Part shown: one piece after another, positions 33,689 to 42,514 of the stretch
Position numbering within the stretch: the stretch's first letter is position 1
Layout of the letters: every line of letters begins with the position of its first letter
Position numbers and translations under genes: made by a program
The notes under the pieces: generated by a model
Seen by the model: only the letters and a program-made list of their open reading frames with translations
Database searches by the model: none
What the model was told of the DNA's origin: nothing
Assembly: GCF_003347605.1 (NCBI RefSeq)
Contig: NZ_QDFZ01000001.1
Coordinates: 186,001-250,000 of the forward strand
Direction: 5' to 3'
From: Chryseobacterium sp. KLBC 52
GTDB lineage: Bacteria > Bacteroidota > Bacteroidia > Flavobacteriales > Weeksellaceae
DNA: 64,000 nt

Positions 33689-34501
33689 TTAAGGATTTTT
33701 AACCACTTCAATATTGTCTTTTTTATAATTGTATTTAATATAACTTCCTAAAGCTGTTGACAAAACAGAAAATTCTTCCAGCGTGGTAAGCGGTGCATAG
33801 AGTTTAAACGTACAAATGTCCGTTGCAGAAATAAAAGGATTAGTTACCAAATGGCTGTGAGTAGACATTGTTACTGTTCCTCCATTTTCCAATATTGTAG
33901 AGGTTGGAATAAGTCTTGAATGAAATTTTTTATGGGAAATAATATTCCCTTTTTTATCAGAAACAAAAAGATAATCATTTCCGAAAGGAATGACTCCGGA
34001 CTGTGCCGTACCTGGTATTAAATACACTTTATAGTTTTCATTAAACGGGATAATAATCATATTAAGACTATATCCTTGTGGTACCGTTACCGCATATTTT
34101 GGATCGGATAACTGCGGAATAATGGTAGAACGGATATTTTTTAATGTGTTTTCAGTTTCATTAATTACCCTTTCTTTAAAATTTTCTTTCACAGGTTTTG
34201 CTTTGTTATTTTTGAAAGAAAGTTCTGCGATCACCATATTACCGGCTTTATTAAGAAAGGAAGTCTTGATGGTGTCATTTTTCTGGTATGTGATATAGCT
34301 CCCGGTATTTTCCGCAAGCCTTTTATTGCTGCCTACAAGATCTCCTGCATGCCATGATGCATTTTCGTAAGAATAGAGTAGGTTTCCTTCAGTTTTAATA
34401 GAGTCCAATTTCTTTTTCAGCTCTTTATCGGAAAGAGTGAGGTTTTGTGCAGAAAGAATAATAGACATAAAAAAGATGAGAAATCCGATAGTTTGTTTCA
34501 T
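33689..34501 (-). CDS. Secreted protein of unknown function
   Basis: 270 residues with a signal peptide (FLIFFMSIILSAQN, cut near residue 19). The mature part has charged helices followed by beta-type sequence including KKFHSRLIPTS and STHSHLV, two histidine-bearing motifs that vaguely recall metal-binding Jab1/MPN-type proteins (here H227-S-H). Without further signals no function is assigned. Isolated gene between two dispersed repeats. Confidence 0.65.
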   Translation of the reverse strand: MKQTIGFLIFFMSIILSAQNLTLSDKELKKKLDSIKTEGNLLYSYENASWHAGDLVGSNKRLAENTGSYITYQKNDTIKTSFLNKAGNMVIAELSFKNNKAKPVKENFKERVINETENTLKNIRSTIIPQLSDPKYAVTVPQGYSLNMIIIPFNENYKVYLIPGTAQSGVIPFGNDYLFVSDKKGNIISHKKFHSRLIPTSTILENGGTVTMSTHSHLVTNPFISATDICTFKLYAPLTTLEEFSVLSTALGSYIKYNYKKDNIEVVKNP

Positions 34502-34529
34502 AGGTTATTTTTTTTGACCAAAATACGAA

Positions 34530-34726
34530 ATTCAATAGGAACGGACTATTATCCTGAGCATAACCAGAAAGGTTACGAACGTTAGTTCAAGAAGGGAGCC
34601 CGTTTACAAATAATCACAGATTCAATTGGCTTTAGCCAAAACTTAATTTTAAGTTTCGGCTAAAGCCAATTTTATTTCTATGGTTCAAATCGGGCTAAAG
34701 CCCGACGCTATTGATTATTGAATTGT
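34530..34726. repeat. Dispersed hairpin repeat, long copy
   Basis: ATTCAATAGGAACGG, then a module reading ATTATCCTGAGCATAACCAG, GAACGTTAGTTCAAGAAGGG, followed by TTGGCTTTAGCCAA, TTTCGGCTAAAGCC and CGGGCTAAAGCCCG. The first ~75 bp recur almost unchanged, inverted, at 44518-44596. This inverted pair, 10 kb apart, flanks the antiporter-to-BspA region. Confidence 0.8.
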
Positions 34727-34794
34727 TTATTGATGAAAAAAACGATATTCACACATCGATAACCTCCATCATCCCTCTTCCAGCTTCCAAGCTC

Positions 34795-36918
34795 TTATTT
34801 AAAAATCTTCTGAATCACATTTCCAATCTCCACAAAATCTCCGTGATTTCCTACAGAACGTATTTCCGGACTGTTTTTATCATATTCTGAGAAAGGGAAA
34901 ATCAAAAGATAATTGTTATCACTCAGATTTCTGTTCAGAAGTTCCGGAATCAGTCTCATTCTTGGAATGTAAGATTTCATGCCGCGTTTTGCCATCAGAA
35001 TAATTAAAGCTTCATCATCTTTAAGCTGTGCAGCGGTTCTTTCACCATCCTGCCAGGTACTCATGATAATGAATTCTGCTTCTATATTGGCTTTTTTAAT
35101 GATTTTCTGAAGAATATCAATAATGTTTTCAGGAGCATAAAAAACAACTGTAGCACCGGAATTTCGGGCAATATTCCAGACTCTCAGCAATGCATGGAAG
35201 AATCCTGCTTCCTGATGAGCATTTTCTGGAATCATTACGGCATATTTTTTAATGGTAGAAAGGGGCTGTGCAGCATGGTAAACCAGCACATTCACATCAT
35301 CATTCTGCAGATAACCATTGTAAAGGTTATAGACAAAAGAAGGGGAGAACCCTTTTTCATCTTCCAGTCCGATAATAAGATCTGTAATTTTCTGTTCTTT
35401 AATCACATTATTTACTCCATTGATGACGTCGTTATCATATCTTTTTAATGCCTGTAATTTTACATCTGCCGCTGCTGCTGCATCTGCTGCCTGATGGAGA
35501 AGTTTTTCTGCATTCTTTACCGAAGATTCATTTTTATCTTCATTGATAACATTTAAAGCAAAAAGATCTTCTGTATTTGAATGTGCTTTGATCAGGATTC
35601 CTAAGTTGACCATTCTTTCCACTGTAGCTTCATGGTTGATGGCCAATAGAATGTTTTCTTCCTCATGGGTGTTTCCGGAAACGGTATCTTCATTGTCACT
35701 CTCCGCAATTTTCTGGGCACTTGCCATAGATATGAAAGAGGAGATGGTACACGAAATAAGGATCAGTAAAATACTTCCGTTCAAGACATGCTCATTCAAT
35801 AATCTTACGGGTTCTCCGGTTTCAGTTTCCGAAAGGATGATGTTATATCCTACCATTACAGAAGCCAGGGTTGCTGCTGCAGAAGCAGAACTCAATCCGA
35901 AGATCAGTTTCCCTTCCTCTTTGGTCAGTCTGAATGTTTTCTGAGTGGCCACCGCAGAAAGATATTTTCCTCCGATAGAGGCTACCAGCATAATTCCGGC
36001 AACTTCAAGCGTTTCCCAGCTTTTAAAGAAAACTTTAAAATCAATCAGCATTCCTACACTGATCAGGAAAAAAGGAATAAAGATGGCATTTCCTACAAAC
36101 TCAACTCTATTCATCAGAGAAGAGGTGTGAGGAATAAGTCTGTTTAAAGCTAATCCTGCAAAGAATGCCCCGATAATGGCTTCTACACCAGCCAGCTCAG
36201 CCAGCATGGCTGCCAGGTAAATCATAACCAGTACAAAAATATATTGTGAAATTTTATCATCCACTCTTTTGAAAAACCAACGGCCTATAATAGGGAATAC
36301 AATAAGTACAATAAGCGCAAAAACTACAAAAGAGACCGATAGTTTAACCCAAAATTCTGTTCCTACATCTCCCTGAGACATTCCCACAATCACGGCAAGT
36401 ACCAATAACGCAAGAATATCCGTGATCATCGTACCGCCAACGGTGATGTTAACTGCTTTATTTTTCGCAATTCCCAACTTACTCACTAAGGGATAGGCAA
36501 TAAGAGTATGGGATGAAAAAAGACTGGCAAAAAGGATAGACGTCAGCATTGAAAAGTGAAGAAGGTAATATCCACCAAGATACCCCAATACAAAAGGGAC
36601 GGTAAAGGTATAGATACCAAAGGTGAGACTTTTCCACTTGTTCTTTTTAAAATCTCCCATATCAATTTCAAGGCCGGCCAGAAACATAATGTAAAGAAGT
36701 CCGGTGGTTCCGGTTACCACTATACTGCTGTCTCTGGACAATACATTGAATCCGTTCGGACCGATAATGGCCCCGGCAATAATAAGTCCTAAAAGGTGTG
36801 GAACTTTAATTTTATTAAGCAGCAATGGTGCTGCAAGGATGATGACCAGTACCAACAGGAACTTCAGTACCGGATCTTCTATAGGAAGACTCAGGTTGTG
36901 TATACTCAGTAAAATCAT
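34795..36918 (-). CDS. CPA2 cation:proton antiporter with USP-like C-terminus
   Basis: 707 residues. Residues 1-400 hold about 12 membrane segments, with the CPA2 core signs GAIIGPNGF (near 46), SHTLIAYPLVSKLGI and the central EAIIGAFFAGLALNR block. The last 290 residues form two cytosolic universal-stress-like units (EEENILLAINHEATVERMVNLG ... DLIIGLEDEKG; then YAVMIPENAH), typical of regulatory domains in this group. It exchanges Na+ or K+ for H+. The lipoprotein gene lies six bases upstream on the same strand and is probably co-transcribed. Confidence 0.88.
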   Translation of the reverse strand: MILLSIHNLSLPIEDPVLKFLLVLVIILAAPLLLNKIKVPHLLGLIIAGAIIGPNGFNVLSRDSSIVVTGTTGLLYIMFLAGLEIDMGDFKKNKWKSLTFGIYTFTVPFVLGYLGGYYLLHFSMLTSILFASLFSSHTLIAYPLVSKLGIAKNKAVNITVGGTMITDILALLVLAVIVGMSQGDVGTEFWVKLSVSFVVFALIVLIVFPIIGRWFFKRVDDKISQYIFVLVMIYLAAMLAELAGVEAIIGAFFAGLALNRLIPHTSSLMNRVEFVGNAIFIPFFLISVGMLIDFKVFFKSWETLEVAGIMLVASIGGKYLSAVATQKTFRLTKEEGKLIFGLSSASAAATLASVMVGYNIILSETETGEPVRLLNEHVLNGSILLILISCTISSFISMASAQKIAESDNEDTVSGNTHEEENILLAINHEATVERMVNLGILIKAHSNTEDLFALNVINEDKNESSVKNAEKLLHQAADAAAAADVKLQALKRYDNDVINGVNNVIKEQKITDLIIGLEDEKGFSPSFVYNLYNGYLQNDDVNVLVYHAAQPLSTIKKYAVMIPENAHQEAGFFHALLRVWNIARNSGATVVFYAPENIIDILQKIIKKANIEAEFIIMSTWQDGERTAAQLKDDEALIILMAKRGMKSYIPRMRLIPELLNRNLSDNNYLLIFPFSEYDKNSPEIRSVGNHGDFVEIGNVIQKIFK

Positions 36919-36924
36919 AAGTGT

Positions 36925-37491
36925 TTATTTTGTGGAACGTACTAATTCAACAGAGAACTTGGCGGTACAGCCATCAGAAGTGATGGTTCTGGTTCCTTTG
37001 ATCTTGTTGTCCGAAATATCATTAAGAAGAACGCTCATTTCTACATTCTTTTTGGCTGTAGAATCGGTTTTGAAAGACAGTCTGATCTCATTGTTTTCAA
37101 ACTTGCCTGTATACAGCCTTACCAGATTATTGTTATTGATGATTTTGGTAATGGGCTGGGTAGAATCATTATCGAATTCCCAGATATCAGTACGTTGGTC
37201 GCCTACTGCATATTCGCTGCAGTTGGATTCTGTACAGATTACTTTACCGTTCCATGGCCCGGAAATTTCTGCAGGCCATGCTGCCGTAATCACTACTGAA
37301 TCTTTTTTGGCAAAAATACTGTCCCTCATTTTCAGAAGCGACTGGTACTCGGATTCTTTCTTGGCGAATAATTTCTCCTTCTCTAATAATTGTTTCTCCC
37401 TGTCTGTCAGGTTCTTTTCTTTCTCTTTGTAGTCACAGCTTATCAAAAGGAAAGAGGCGGTCAGAAATAAAAAAAATGTGTTTTTCAGCAT
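36925..37491 (-). CDS. Lipoprotein with coiled-coil
   Basis: 188 residues from the ATG at 37491; an earlier in-frame start at 37539 would put a charged segment before the signal and is rejected. Lipobox LLISC (Cys19). Residues 22-60 are an acidic/basic helix (KEKEKNLTDREKQLLEKEK) predicted to be a coiled coil, followed by a beta-rich domain. It may interact with the antiporter next to it, but this is inference. Function unknown. Confidence 0.75.
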   Translation of the reverse strand: MLKNTFFLFLTASFLLISCDYKEKEKNLTDREKQLLEKEKLFAKKESEYQSLLKMRDSIFAKKDSVVITAAWPAEISGPWNGKVICTESNCSEYAVGDQRTDIWEFDNDSTQPITKIINNNNLVRLYTGKFENNEIRLSFKTDSTAKKNVEMSVLLNDISDNKIKGTRTITSDGCTAKFSVELVRSTK

Positions 37492-37623
37492 ATTGTATCG
37501 GTTGGAGTATACAAGATAAGAAAAATGAAGGAAATACAAAACCTAACTGAAACAGATCTGATTTTAATTATATTTAATACATTAAAAAACAGCGGAATAA
37601 AGGGATTGAGATTATTTTTTGAT

Positions 37624-38532
37624 TTACGACTCGATTCTCTGCTTTTTAAACATGGCAGGATTGTAATTGATAACAAATACCCCTACAATAATAAGTACTG
37701 CAGCAATGATGAATTTGGCAGAAATTTTTTCATCCAGAATCAGCCAGCTTAAAAAAATGGAAATTACCGTATTAATATAGGCCAGGATGGATACCTGAAC
37801 CGGAGAAACTTTGGTCAATGCATAATGAAAAGCAAAAAATGCAGCTACAGAGCCGAAGCATGATAAATAAAGCATCGCAGAAATACTTTTCAGGCTCCAG
37901 TTTCCGAAGTTGTAGTTTTCTGAAAAAAGGAAGGCAAAAATTATCTGGATAATTCCTGCAAAGGCAAACTGGTAAAAGAGGTTCAGTGAGATATTTCCGC
38001 TTTGAATATTGAGCTTTTTGGTAAAAATAGTTCCTGAAGCCCATCCCGCAATGGCAATGAATAAAAATAATATTCCCCGTGCATAATCCGGGTTTTTTAG
38101 ATCATTAATGCCATCCCAGAAAATAAAAAGGATTCCACTGAAACACAGAACTACTCCTGTAAAAGCCCGCCAGCTGAATTTCTGCAGACCTAGAGCCATG
38201 CTTCCGAAAAATACCAGAATAGGAGAGCAGGCACTTATCAGTGAAGTAAGGCTGCTGGTGACTTCCTCTTCCGCTACTGTGGTCATTCCGTTTGCAATCA
38301 CAAGCATTAATAAAGAGAAGATAAACTGGTATTTCAGGCTTGTCCAGCCTATCCATTTGAATTCTTTTCTATAGGTAAGAATAAAGAACATGATAATCGC
38401 GGCAAGGAATTGACGTATTCCTGCTACAAACCAGGCGGGTATTGTTTCTACCGCAACCCTTATTGATAAAAAGGTAGTACCCCAGACAATTGCAACGGTA
38501 CATACAGCCAGTGTAAGTTTATAATCTTTCAA
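37624..38532 (-). CDS. EamA/DMT-family exporter
   Basis: 302 residues with about ten membrane segments and the two EamA repeats (LAVCTVAIVWGTTFLSIRV at the start; second repeat from about residue 160, with SVAAFFAFHYALTKVSPVQ and a terminal GVFVINY). It probably exports metabolites or amino acids. No ATG is near the start. The furthest TTG (38553) is the last triplet of a -7 promoter element TATATTTG, so translation more likely begins at the TTG at 38532. Confidence 0.82.
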   Translation of the reverse strand: MKDYKLTLAVCTVAIVWGTTFLSIRVAVETIPAWFVAGIRQFLAAIIMFFILTYRKEFKWIGWTSLKYQFIFSLLMLVIANGMTTVAEEEVTSSLTSLISACSPILVFFGSMALGLQKFSWRAFTGVVLCFSGILFIFWDGINDLKNPDYARGILFLFIAIAGWASGTIFTKKLNIQSGNISLNLFYQFAFAGIIQIIFAFLFSENYNFGNWSLKSISAMLYLSCFGSVAAFFAFHYALTKVSPVQVSILAYINTVISIFLSWLILDEKISAKFIIAAVLIIVGVFVINYNPAMFKKQRIES

Positions 38533-38550
38533 TTTAATGTGGTGTAACAG

Positions 38551-38558
38551 CAAATATA
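38551..38558 (-). promoter_or_regulatory. -7 element of the DMT exporter gene
   Basis: The minus strand reads TATATTTG, an exact TAnnTTTG, about 18 bp before the TTG chosen as the start. It decides the start-codon choice. Confidence 0.5.
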
Positions 38559-38759
38559 TCTATTTTTCCAGCGATTTTCATGGATACAGATGCTGTAATT
38601 TATAGGAGTACAGATGAAAAATCTGAGCCAAAAATAACTATATTAATTCTTTACATTTTAAATGGAAGATCCATTGAAAGATTAAATTATTTCAGGAATT
38701 ATAATCATAAACCGTTTCCCGGATTTTTTGTAGTCTTTCCTCTTTACATTTTTATTTTT

Positions 38760-38767
38760 TATCTTTG
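38760..38767 (+). promoter_or_regulatory. -7 element of purE
   Basis: TATCTTTG fits TAnnTTTG, and the ATG at 38788 follows 20 bases later, so the leader would be about 15 nt. An in-frame TTG at 38782 is a weaker start. Confidence 0.5.
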
Positions 38768-38787
38768 AACATCTAATAAAATTGAAG

Positions 38788-39291
38788 ATGGTAGGAATTA
38801 TTATGGGCAGTCAGAGTGATCTGCCGATCATGGAACAGGCTGCAAATTTTCTTAAAAGCCTTGATATCCCTTATGAATTAACTGTAGTTTCAGCGCACAG
38901 AACTCCGGAAAGAATGTTCGATTATGCAAAAACTGCTCAGGAAAGAGGGCTGAAGGTGATTGTAGCCGGAGCAGGAGGAGCAGCACATCTTCCGGGAATG
39001 GTGGCGAGTTGTACTACACTTCCGGTAATCGGAGTTCCTATTTTGTCCAGTAATTCTATAGACGGATGGGATTCTGTGTTGTCTATTCTTCAGATGCCTG
39101 GAGGAATTCCGGTAGCTACGGTAGCATTGAACGGAGCTCTGAACGCAGGTATTTTAGCAGCAAAAATCCTGGGAAGCGGTAATGAGGAAGTGGCTGCTAA
39201 GCTTCAGAAATATCAGGATTCTTTAAAAGATAAAGTACTGGGAACGGTAGATGATATCAAAGCCCAGCATCCTAATCATTTTGATAAATAG
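38788..39291 (+). CDS. purE: N5-carboxyaminoimidazole ribonucleotide mutase
   Basis: 167 residues of class I PurE. The opening IIMGSQSDLPIM and the SAHRTPERM motif (about 37-45; catalytic His) with AGAGGAAHLPGM are diagnostic. It moves the carboxyl group of N5-CAIR to make CAIR in purine synthesis, following PurK (32321-33433). The ATG at 38788 is preferred over the TTG at 38782. It is followed by a terminator at 39312. Confidence 0.95.
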   Translation: MVGIIMGSQSDLPIMEQAANFLKSLDIPYELTVVSAHRTPERMFDYAKTAQERGLKVIVAGAGGAAHLPGMVASCTTLPVIGVPILSSNSIDGWDSVLSILQMPGGIPVATVALNGALNAGILAAKILGSGNEEVAAKLQKYQDSLKDKVLGTVDDIKAQHPNHFDK

Positions 39292-39311
39292 TTGAGTTTT
39301 GAACTCAAAAT

Positions 39312-39340
39312 AAAAGCCTCACTTTTCAGCGAGGCTTTTT
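39312..39340. terminator. Bidirectional terminator
   Basis: AAAAGCCTC pairs with GAGGCTTTT around a ten-base loop; T-rich on both sides. It separates the convergent purE and the first BspA-like gene. Confidence 0.8.
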
Positions 39341-39344
39341 GTTT

Positions 39345-40904
39345 TTATTTTTTAATGAATTTTGAAGAGATTGTTTTTTCTTTCAGAACCAGCTGCAAAA
39401 TATAATTCCCTTTTGGTAAAGATCCTACATTAATCATATCCCTATTGGGATTTCCTTCCAGTACAAGTCTTCCACTTGCATCAAAAATTCTGTACTTTTT
39501 AATGTCACTTAGTCCTTCAATATGAATATCATCCACAGCGGGATTGGGATATAGTGAAAGTTTTTTATTCAGCTTGGCTTCCGATGAAGACAGTAAACAG
39601 TTTCCTACCGTATCGCCCGACATTGTCCATCCTTTGCTGATGAGAATATTCCTTTTATCTGAGGCATTGGAAGCATAAGTCAAAGGGGTTACAATATCTA
39701 AATCAACATTATTGGCAGTATCAGGATTATCTGCCCATCCAGCCAGTGTTTTACTGAAATTTTCACAATCTATTCCCGTCTGCATCAAAGCCTGGGCTCC
39801 ATTATTAACGCTGGCAAGATTCCAGCTAGCCAGGGAATGATTAAAGTTGGGTGTTTCCTTAAGAATCTGGTCTATTCTGGTAACCTTGGTCATATCCCAG
39901 TTTTCAAGGGAATGACTATAGGCCGTGCAGCCATGAATAGCATGGGCCATATTGGTAATTTTAGAAGTATTCCAATTATTTAAGGATTGATTGAAACCGG
40001 AATCAAAATGAAACATAAAACGGATGTCTTCAAGGCTTGAGGTATTCCAGTTATCCATGGGCTGATTATAATTTGGACAAAGAGCAAACATCCATTTCAT
40101 ATCAGTGACATTCGAAACGTCCCAGTTGTTTAAGGTCTGGTTAAAGATCCCTCTTCCTCCAAACATAAAACTGAGATCAGTTGCGGACGACATATTCCAG
40201 CTATTAAAATAAGGAGGATTGAACTGATCGGGAAGCGAGTTATTGATACTGTCAAAGATAATAGCAAACATAAATCTGAATTTCTTAATCTTAGAAGTAT
40301 TCCAGTTTTGCATGGAACTTGCGCCTGTAAAGGTCTTTGTGCCGTAAAACATATAAGAAGCATCTTCAACATTGCTAAGATCCGGAATATCAGTTGCAGT
40401 GAGCTGAATCAGTTTACATTGGCTGAAAGCACTGTTCATTGTTGTCCAGGCAATATTTCCCCATTGTTCTATTTCCAGTATTTTATCCGCACTTCCGTTG
40501 ATCTGCCACACCGGAAAAATCTGATCCGGAAGCTGAACCTCCTGTACGTCTCCAAATTTTATGTGTTGAAAAACTCCGTTCCCGTTACTCACTTTTACTC
40601 TGTATTTTGCATCATTCTTTTCTGCGATTGATGTACCAAAATCAATAAGAACCTGTTTGGTAGAGGTTATATTGGTAAGAGAACCGTTGTGCTGGGGATA
40701 GTCTACCTCTTCCCAATAAATATCATAGTTTTCACCAATTCCGGGAAACCATATTTGCTGAGAACTTGCCTGGTAGGGAGCACTTACAGTGACAGGCTGT
40801 AATACTGTAGAAGCAGGCTTCCAGATAGTGATAAACTCATTCTGGGCTTTTACTGTACACAACAGGAAAATAAAAAGTCCTGTCAAAAATTTTTTCAATG
40901 CCAT
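39345..40904 (-). CDS. BspA-like surface protein, T9SS cargo, copy 1
   Basis: 519 residues with a signal peptide (FLTGLFIFLLCTVKAQ). After a common N-terminal region (NEFITIWKP) lie repeated DUF285 units, about 25 residues each, with the pattern MF-x-FNQ-x-LNNWDVSNVTDMKWMF, spread across about residues 150-380. The C-terminal 75 residues are a T9SS sorting domain (LYPNPAVDDIHIEGLSD ... LPKGNYILQL ... FIKK). BspA-type repeats mediate adhesion in oral Bacteroidota. First of three tandem genes on the minus strand; copy 2 is of equal length and nearly identical layout. Confidence 0.85.
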   Translation of the reverse strand: MALKKFLTGLFIFLLCTVKAQNEFITIWKPASTVLQPVTVSAPYQASSQQIWFPGIGENYDIYWEEVDYPQHNGSLTNITSTKQVLIDFGTSIAEKNDAKYRVKVSNGNGVFQHIKFGDVQEVQLPDQIFPVWQINGSADKILEIEQWGNIAWTTMNSAFSQCKLIQLTATDIPDLSNVEDASYMFYGTKTFTGASSMQNWNTSKIKKFRFMFAIIFDSINNSLPDQFNPPYFNSWNMSSATDLSFMFGGRGIFNQTLNNWDVSNVTDMKWMFALCPNYNQPMDNWNTSSLEDIRFMFHFDSGFNQSLNNWNTSKITNMAHAIHGCTAYSHSLENWDMTKVTRIDQILKETPNFNHSLASWNLASVNNGAQALMQTGIDCENFSKTLAGWADNPDTANNVDLDIVTPLTYASNASDKRNILISKGWTMSGDTVGNCLLSSSEAKLNKKLSLYPNPAVDDIHIEGLSDIKKYRIFDASGRLVLEGNPNRDMINVGSLPKGNYILQLVLKEKTISSKFIKK

Positions 40905-40919
40905 ATTGAGGTTTTATAG

Positions 40920-42479
40920 TTATTTCTTAATGAATTTTGAAGAAATTGTTTTTTCTTTCATGATCAGTTGTATCATATAATTTCCTTTAGGCAGGGAGCT
41001 TACATTGATAATATCATTATTGGGATTACCTTCCTTTACCATTCTTCCGCTGGCATCATAAATTTTATAATTTTTTATATCACTTAATCCTTCAATATGA
41101 ATATCATCTACAGCAGGATTAGGGTAAAGCAGAGGCTTTTTATTCAGCTTTATATCTGATGAAGATAATAAGCAGCTTCCAGGAGTATCACCTACTATAG
41201 ACCAGCCTTTATTGATGAGAACATCCCTTTTGTCCGATACGTTGGGAGCATATTTTAATCCTTGTACAAAACCTAATGAAACATTGTTGGCTGTATTGGG
41301 GTTGTCTGCCCATCCCATAAGGGTTTTGCTGTAATTTTCACAATTAAGGCCTGCCAGTGTTAAAGCGCCAGTACCACTGGTAAGAGAAGCTAAGTTCCAG
41401 TTTCCCAATGACTGATTGAAACCTGAGGCAATATTAAGCATCTGATCTATTCTGGTCACTTTTGTCATATCCCAATTGTCTAAGGACTGGTTAAAGGTTG
41501 TACAGCCATGAAATACATGGGACATATTGGTCACTTTGGAAGTATTCCAGTTTAACGGCTGATTGAAAACAGGAATCATATGAAACATAAAATGCATGTC
41601 CTCCAAGCTTGAAGTATCCCAGTTATCCAGTCGCTGATTGAAACTTAAACACTGGCCAAACATCCAGCTCATATCGGTAACCTTTGAGACATCCCAGCTA
41701 TTGAGAGTCTGGTTAAAAACTGTTCTGTTTCCCAACATATAGCTGAGGTTGGTGGCCGAAGACATATTCCAGCTGTCCAGATAAGGTGAATTGAATTGCT
41801 CTATTACGGCAGAAGATGGATTTACATCGAATAAAAGAGACAGCATAAAACTGAAATTCTTAATTTTCGAAGTATCCCAGTTTTGCATTGAGCTGGCGCC
41901 CTTAAAGCTGGTGGTGCCATAAAACATGAAAGATGCATCCTCCACATTATTAAGATTGGGAGTATCTGTTGCTGTAAGCTGCATAAGCCTGCATAGACTG
42001 AAGGCACTCTCCATGGTAGTCCAAGAAATATTACCCCATTGTTCTATTTCTAATATTTTATCTGAACTTCCATTGATCTGCCAGATAGGAATGACTTGCT
42101 CCGGACCAGGAAATAGTTGAGGTGTTCCGAATTTTATCTGCCTGAAAGTTCCATTTCCATTTGTAACTTTTACCCTGTATTTGGCATCATTTTTTTCTGC
42201 GATTGAGGTCCCGAAGTCGATAAGAACCTGTTTTGTGGAAGTTACATCGAGAAGGGAACCATTGTGCTGCGGATAGCCTACTTCCTCCCAGTAAATATCA
42301 TAATTGTCACCAATTCCGGGAAACCATATCTGCTGAGTCGTTGCCTGGTAGGGAGCATCTACATTTACAGTTGGCAATACGGTAGATGCAGGTTTCCAGA
42401 TGGTAATGAATTCATTCTGAGCTTTCGCAATGAAGACCAGCATGAGAAAAATAAGTGTAGGAATCTTTTTTAAAATCAT
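40920..42479 (-). CDS. BspA-like surface protein, T9SS cargo, copy 2
   Basis: 519 residues, the closest paralogue of copy 1, with a shared signal peptide type, N-terminal NEFITIWKPASTVLP, DUF285 repeats (FNQTLNSWDVSKVTDMSWMF and similar) and the same sorting domain (SLPKGNYMIQL ... SSKFIKK). It is 15 bp downstream of copy 3 by strand order and 15 bp before copy 1. Probably one transcript. The central repeat region differs enough from copy 1 that they are not recent duplicates across the full length. Confidence 0.85.
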   Translation of the reverse strand: MILKKIPTLIFLMLVFIAKAQNEFITIWKPASTVLPTVNVDAPYQATTQQIWFPGIGDNYDIYWEEVGYPQHNGSLLDVTSTKQVLIDFGTSIAEKNDAKYRVKVTNGNGTFRQIKFGTPQLFPGPEQVIPIWQINGSSDKILEIEQWGNISWTTMESAFSLCRLMQLTATDTPNLNNVEDASFMFYGTTSFKGASSMQNWDTSKIKNFSFMLSLLFDVNPSSAVIEQFNSPYLDSWNMSSATNLSYMLGNRTVFNQTLNSWDVSKVTDMSWMFGQCLSFNQRLDNWDTSSLEDMHFMFHMIPVFNQPLNWNTSKVTNMSHVFHGCTTFNQSLDNWDMTKVTRIDQMLNIASGFNQSLGNWNLASLTSGTGALTLAGLNCENYSKTLMGWADNPNTANNVSLGFVQGLKYAPNVSDKRDVLINKGWSIVGDTPGSCLLSSSDIKLNKKPLLYPNPAVDDIHIEGLSDIKNYKIYDASGRMVKEGNPNNDIINVSSLPKGNYMIQLIMKEKTISSKFIKK

Positions 42480-42514
42480 GTTTATCGTTTTATGGTTATT
42501 CGTTTTGTTGAGGT

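Noticed and set aside
36704..37432. Plus-strand open frame of 242 codons
   Set aside because: Antisense to the antiporter and lipoprotein genes, both of which are clear.
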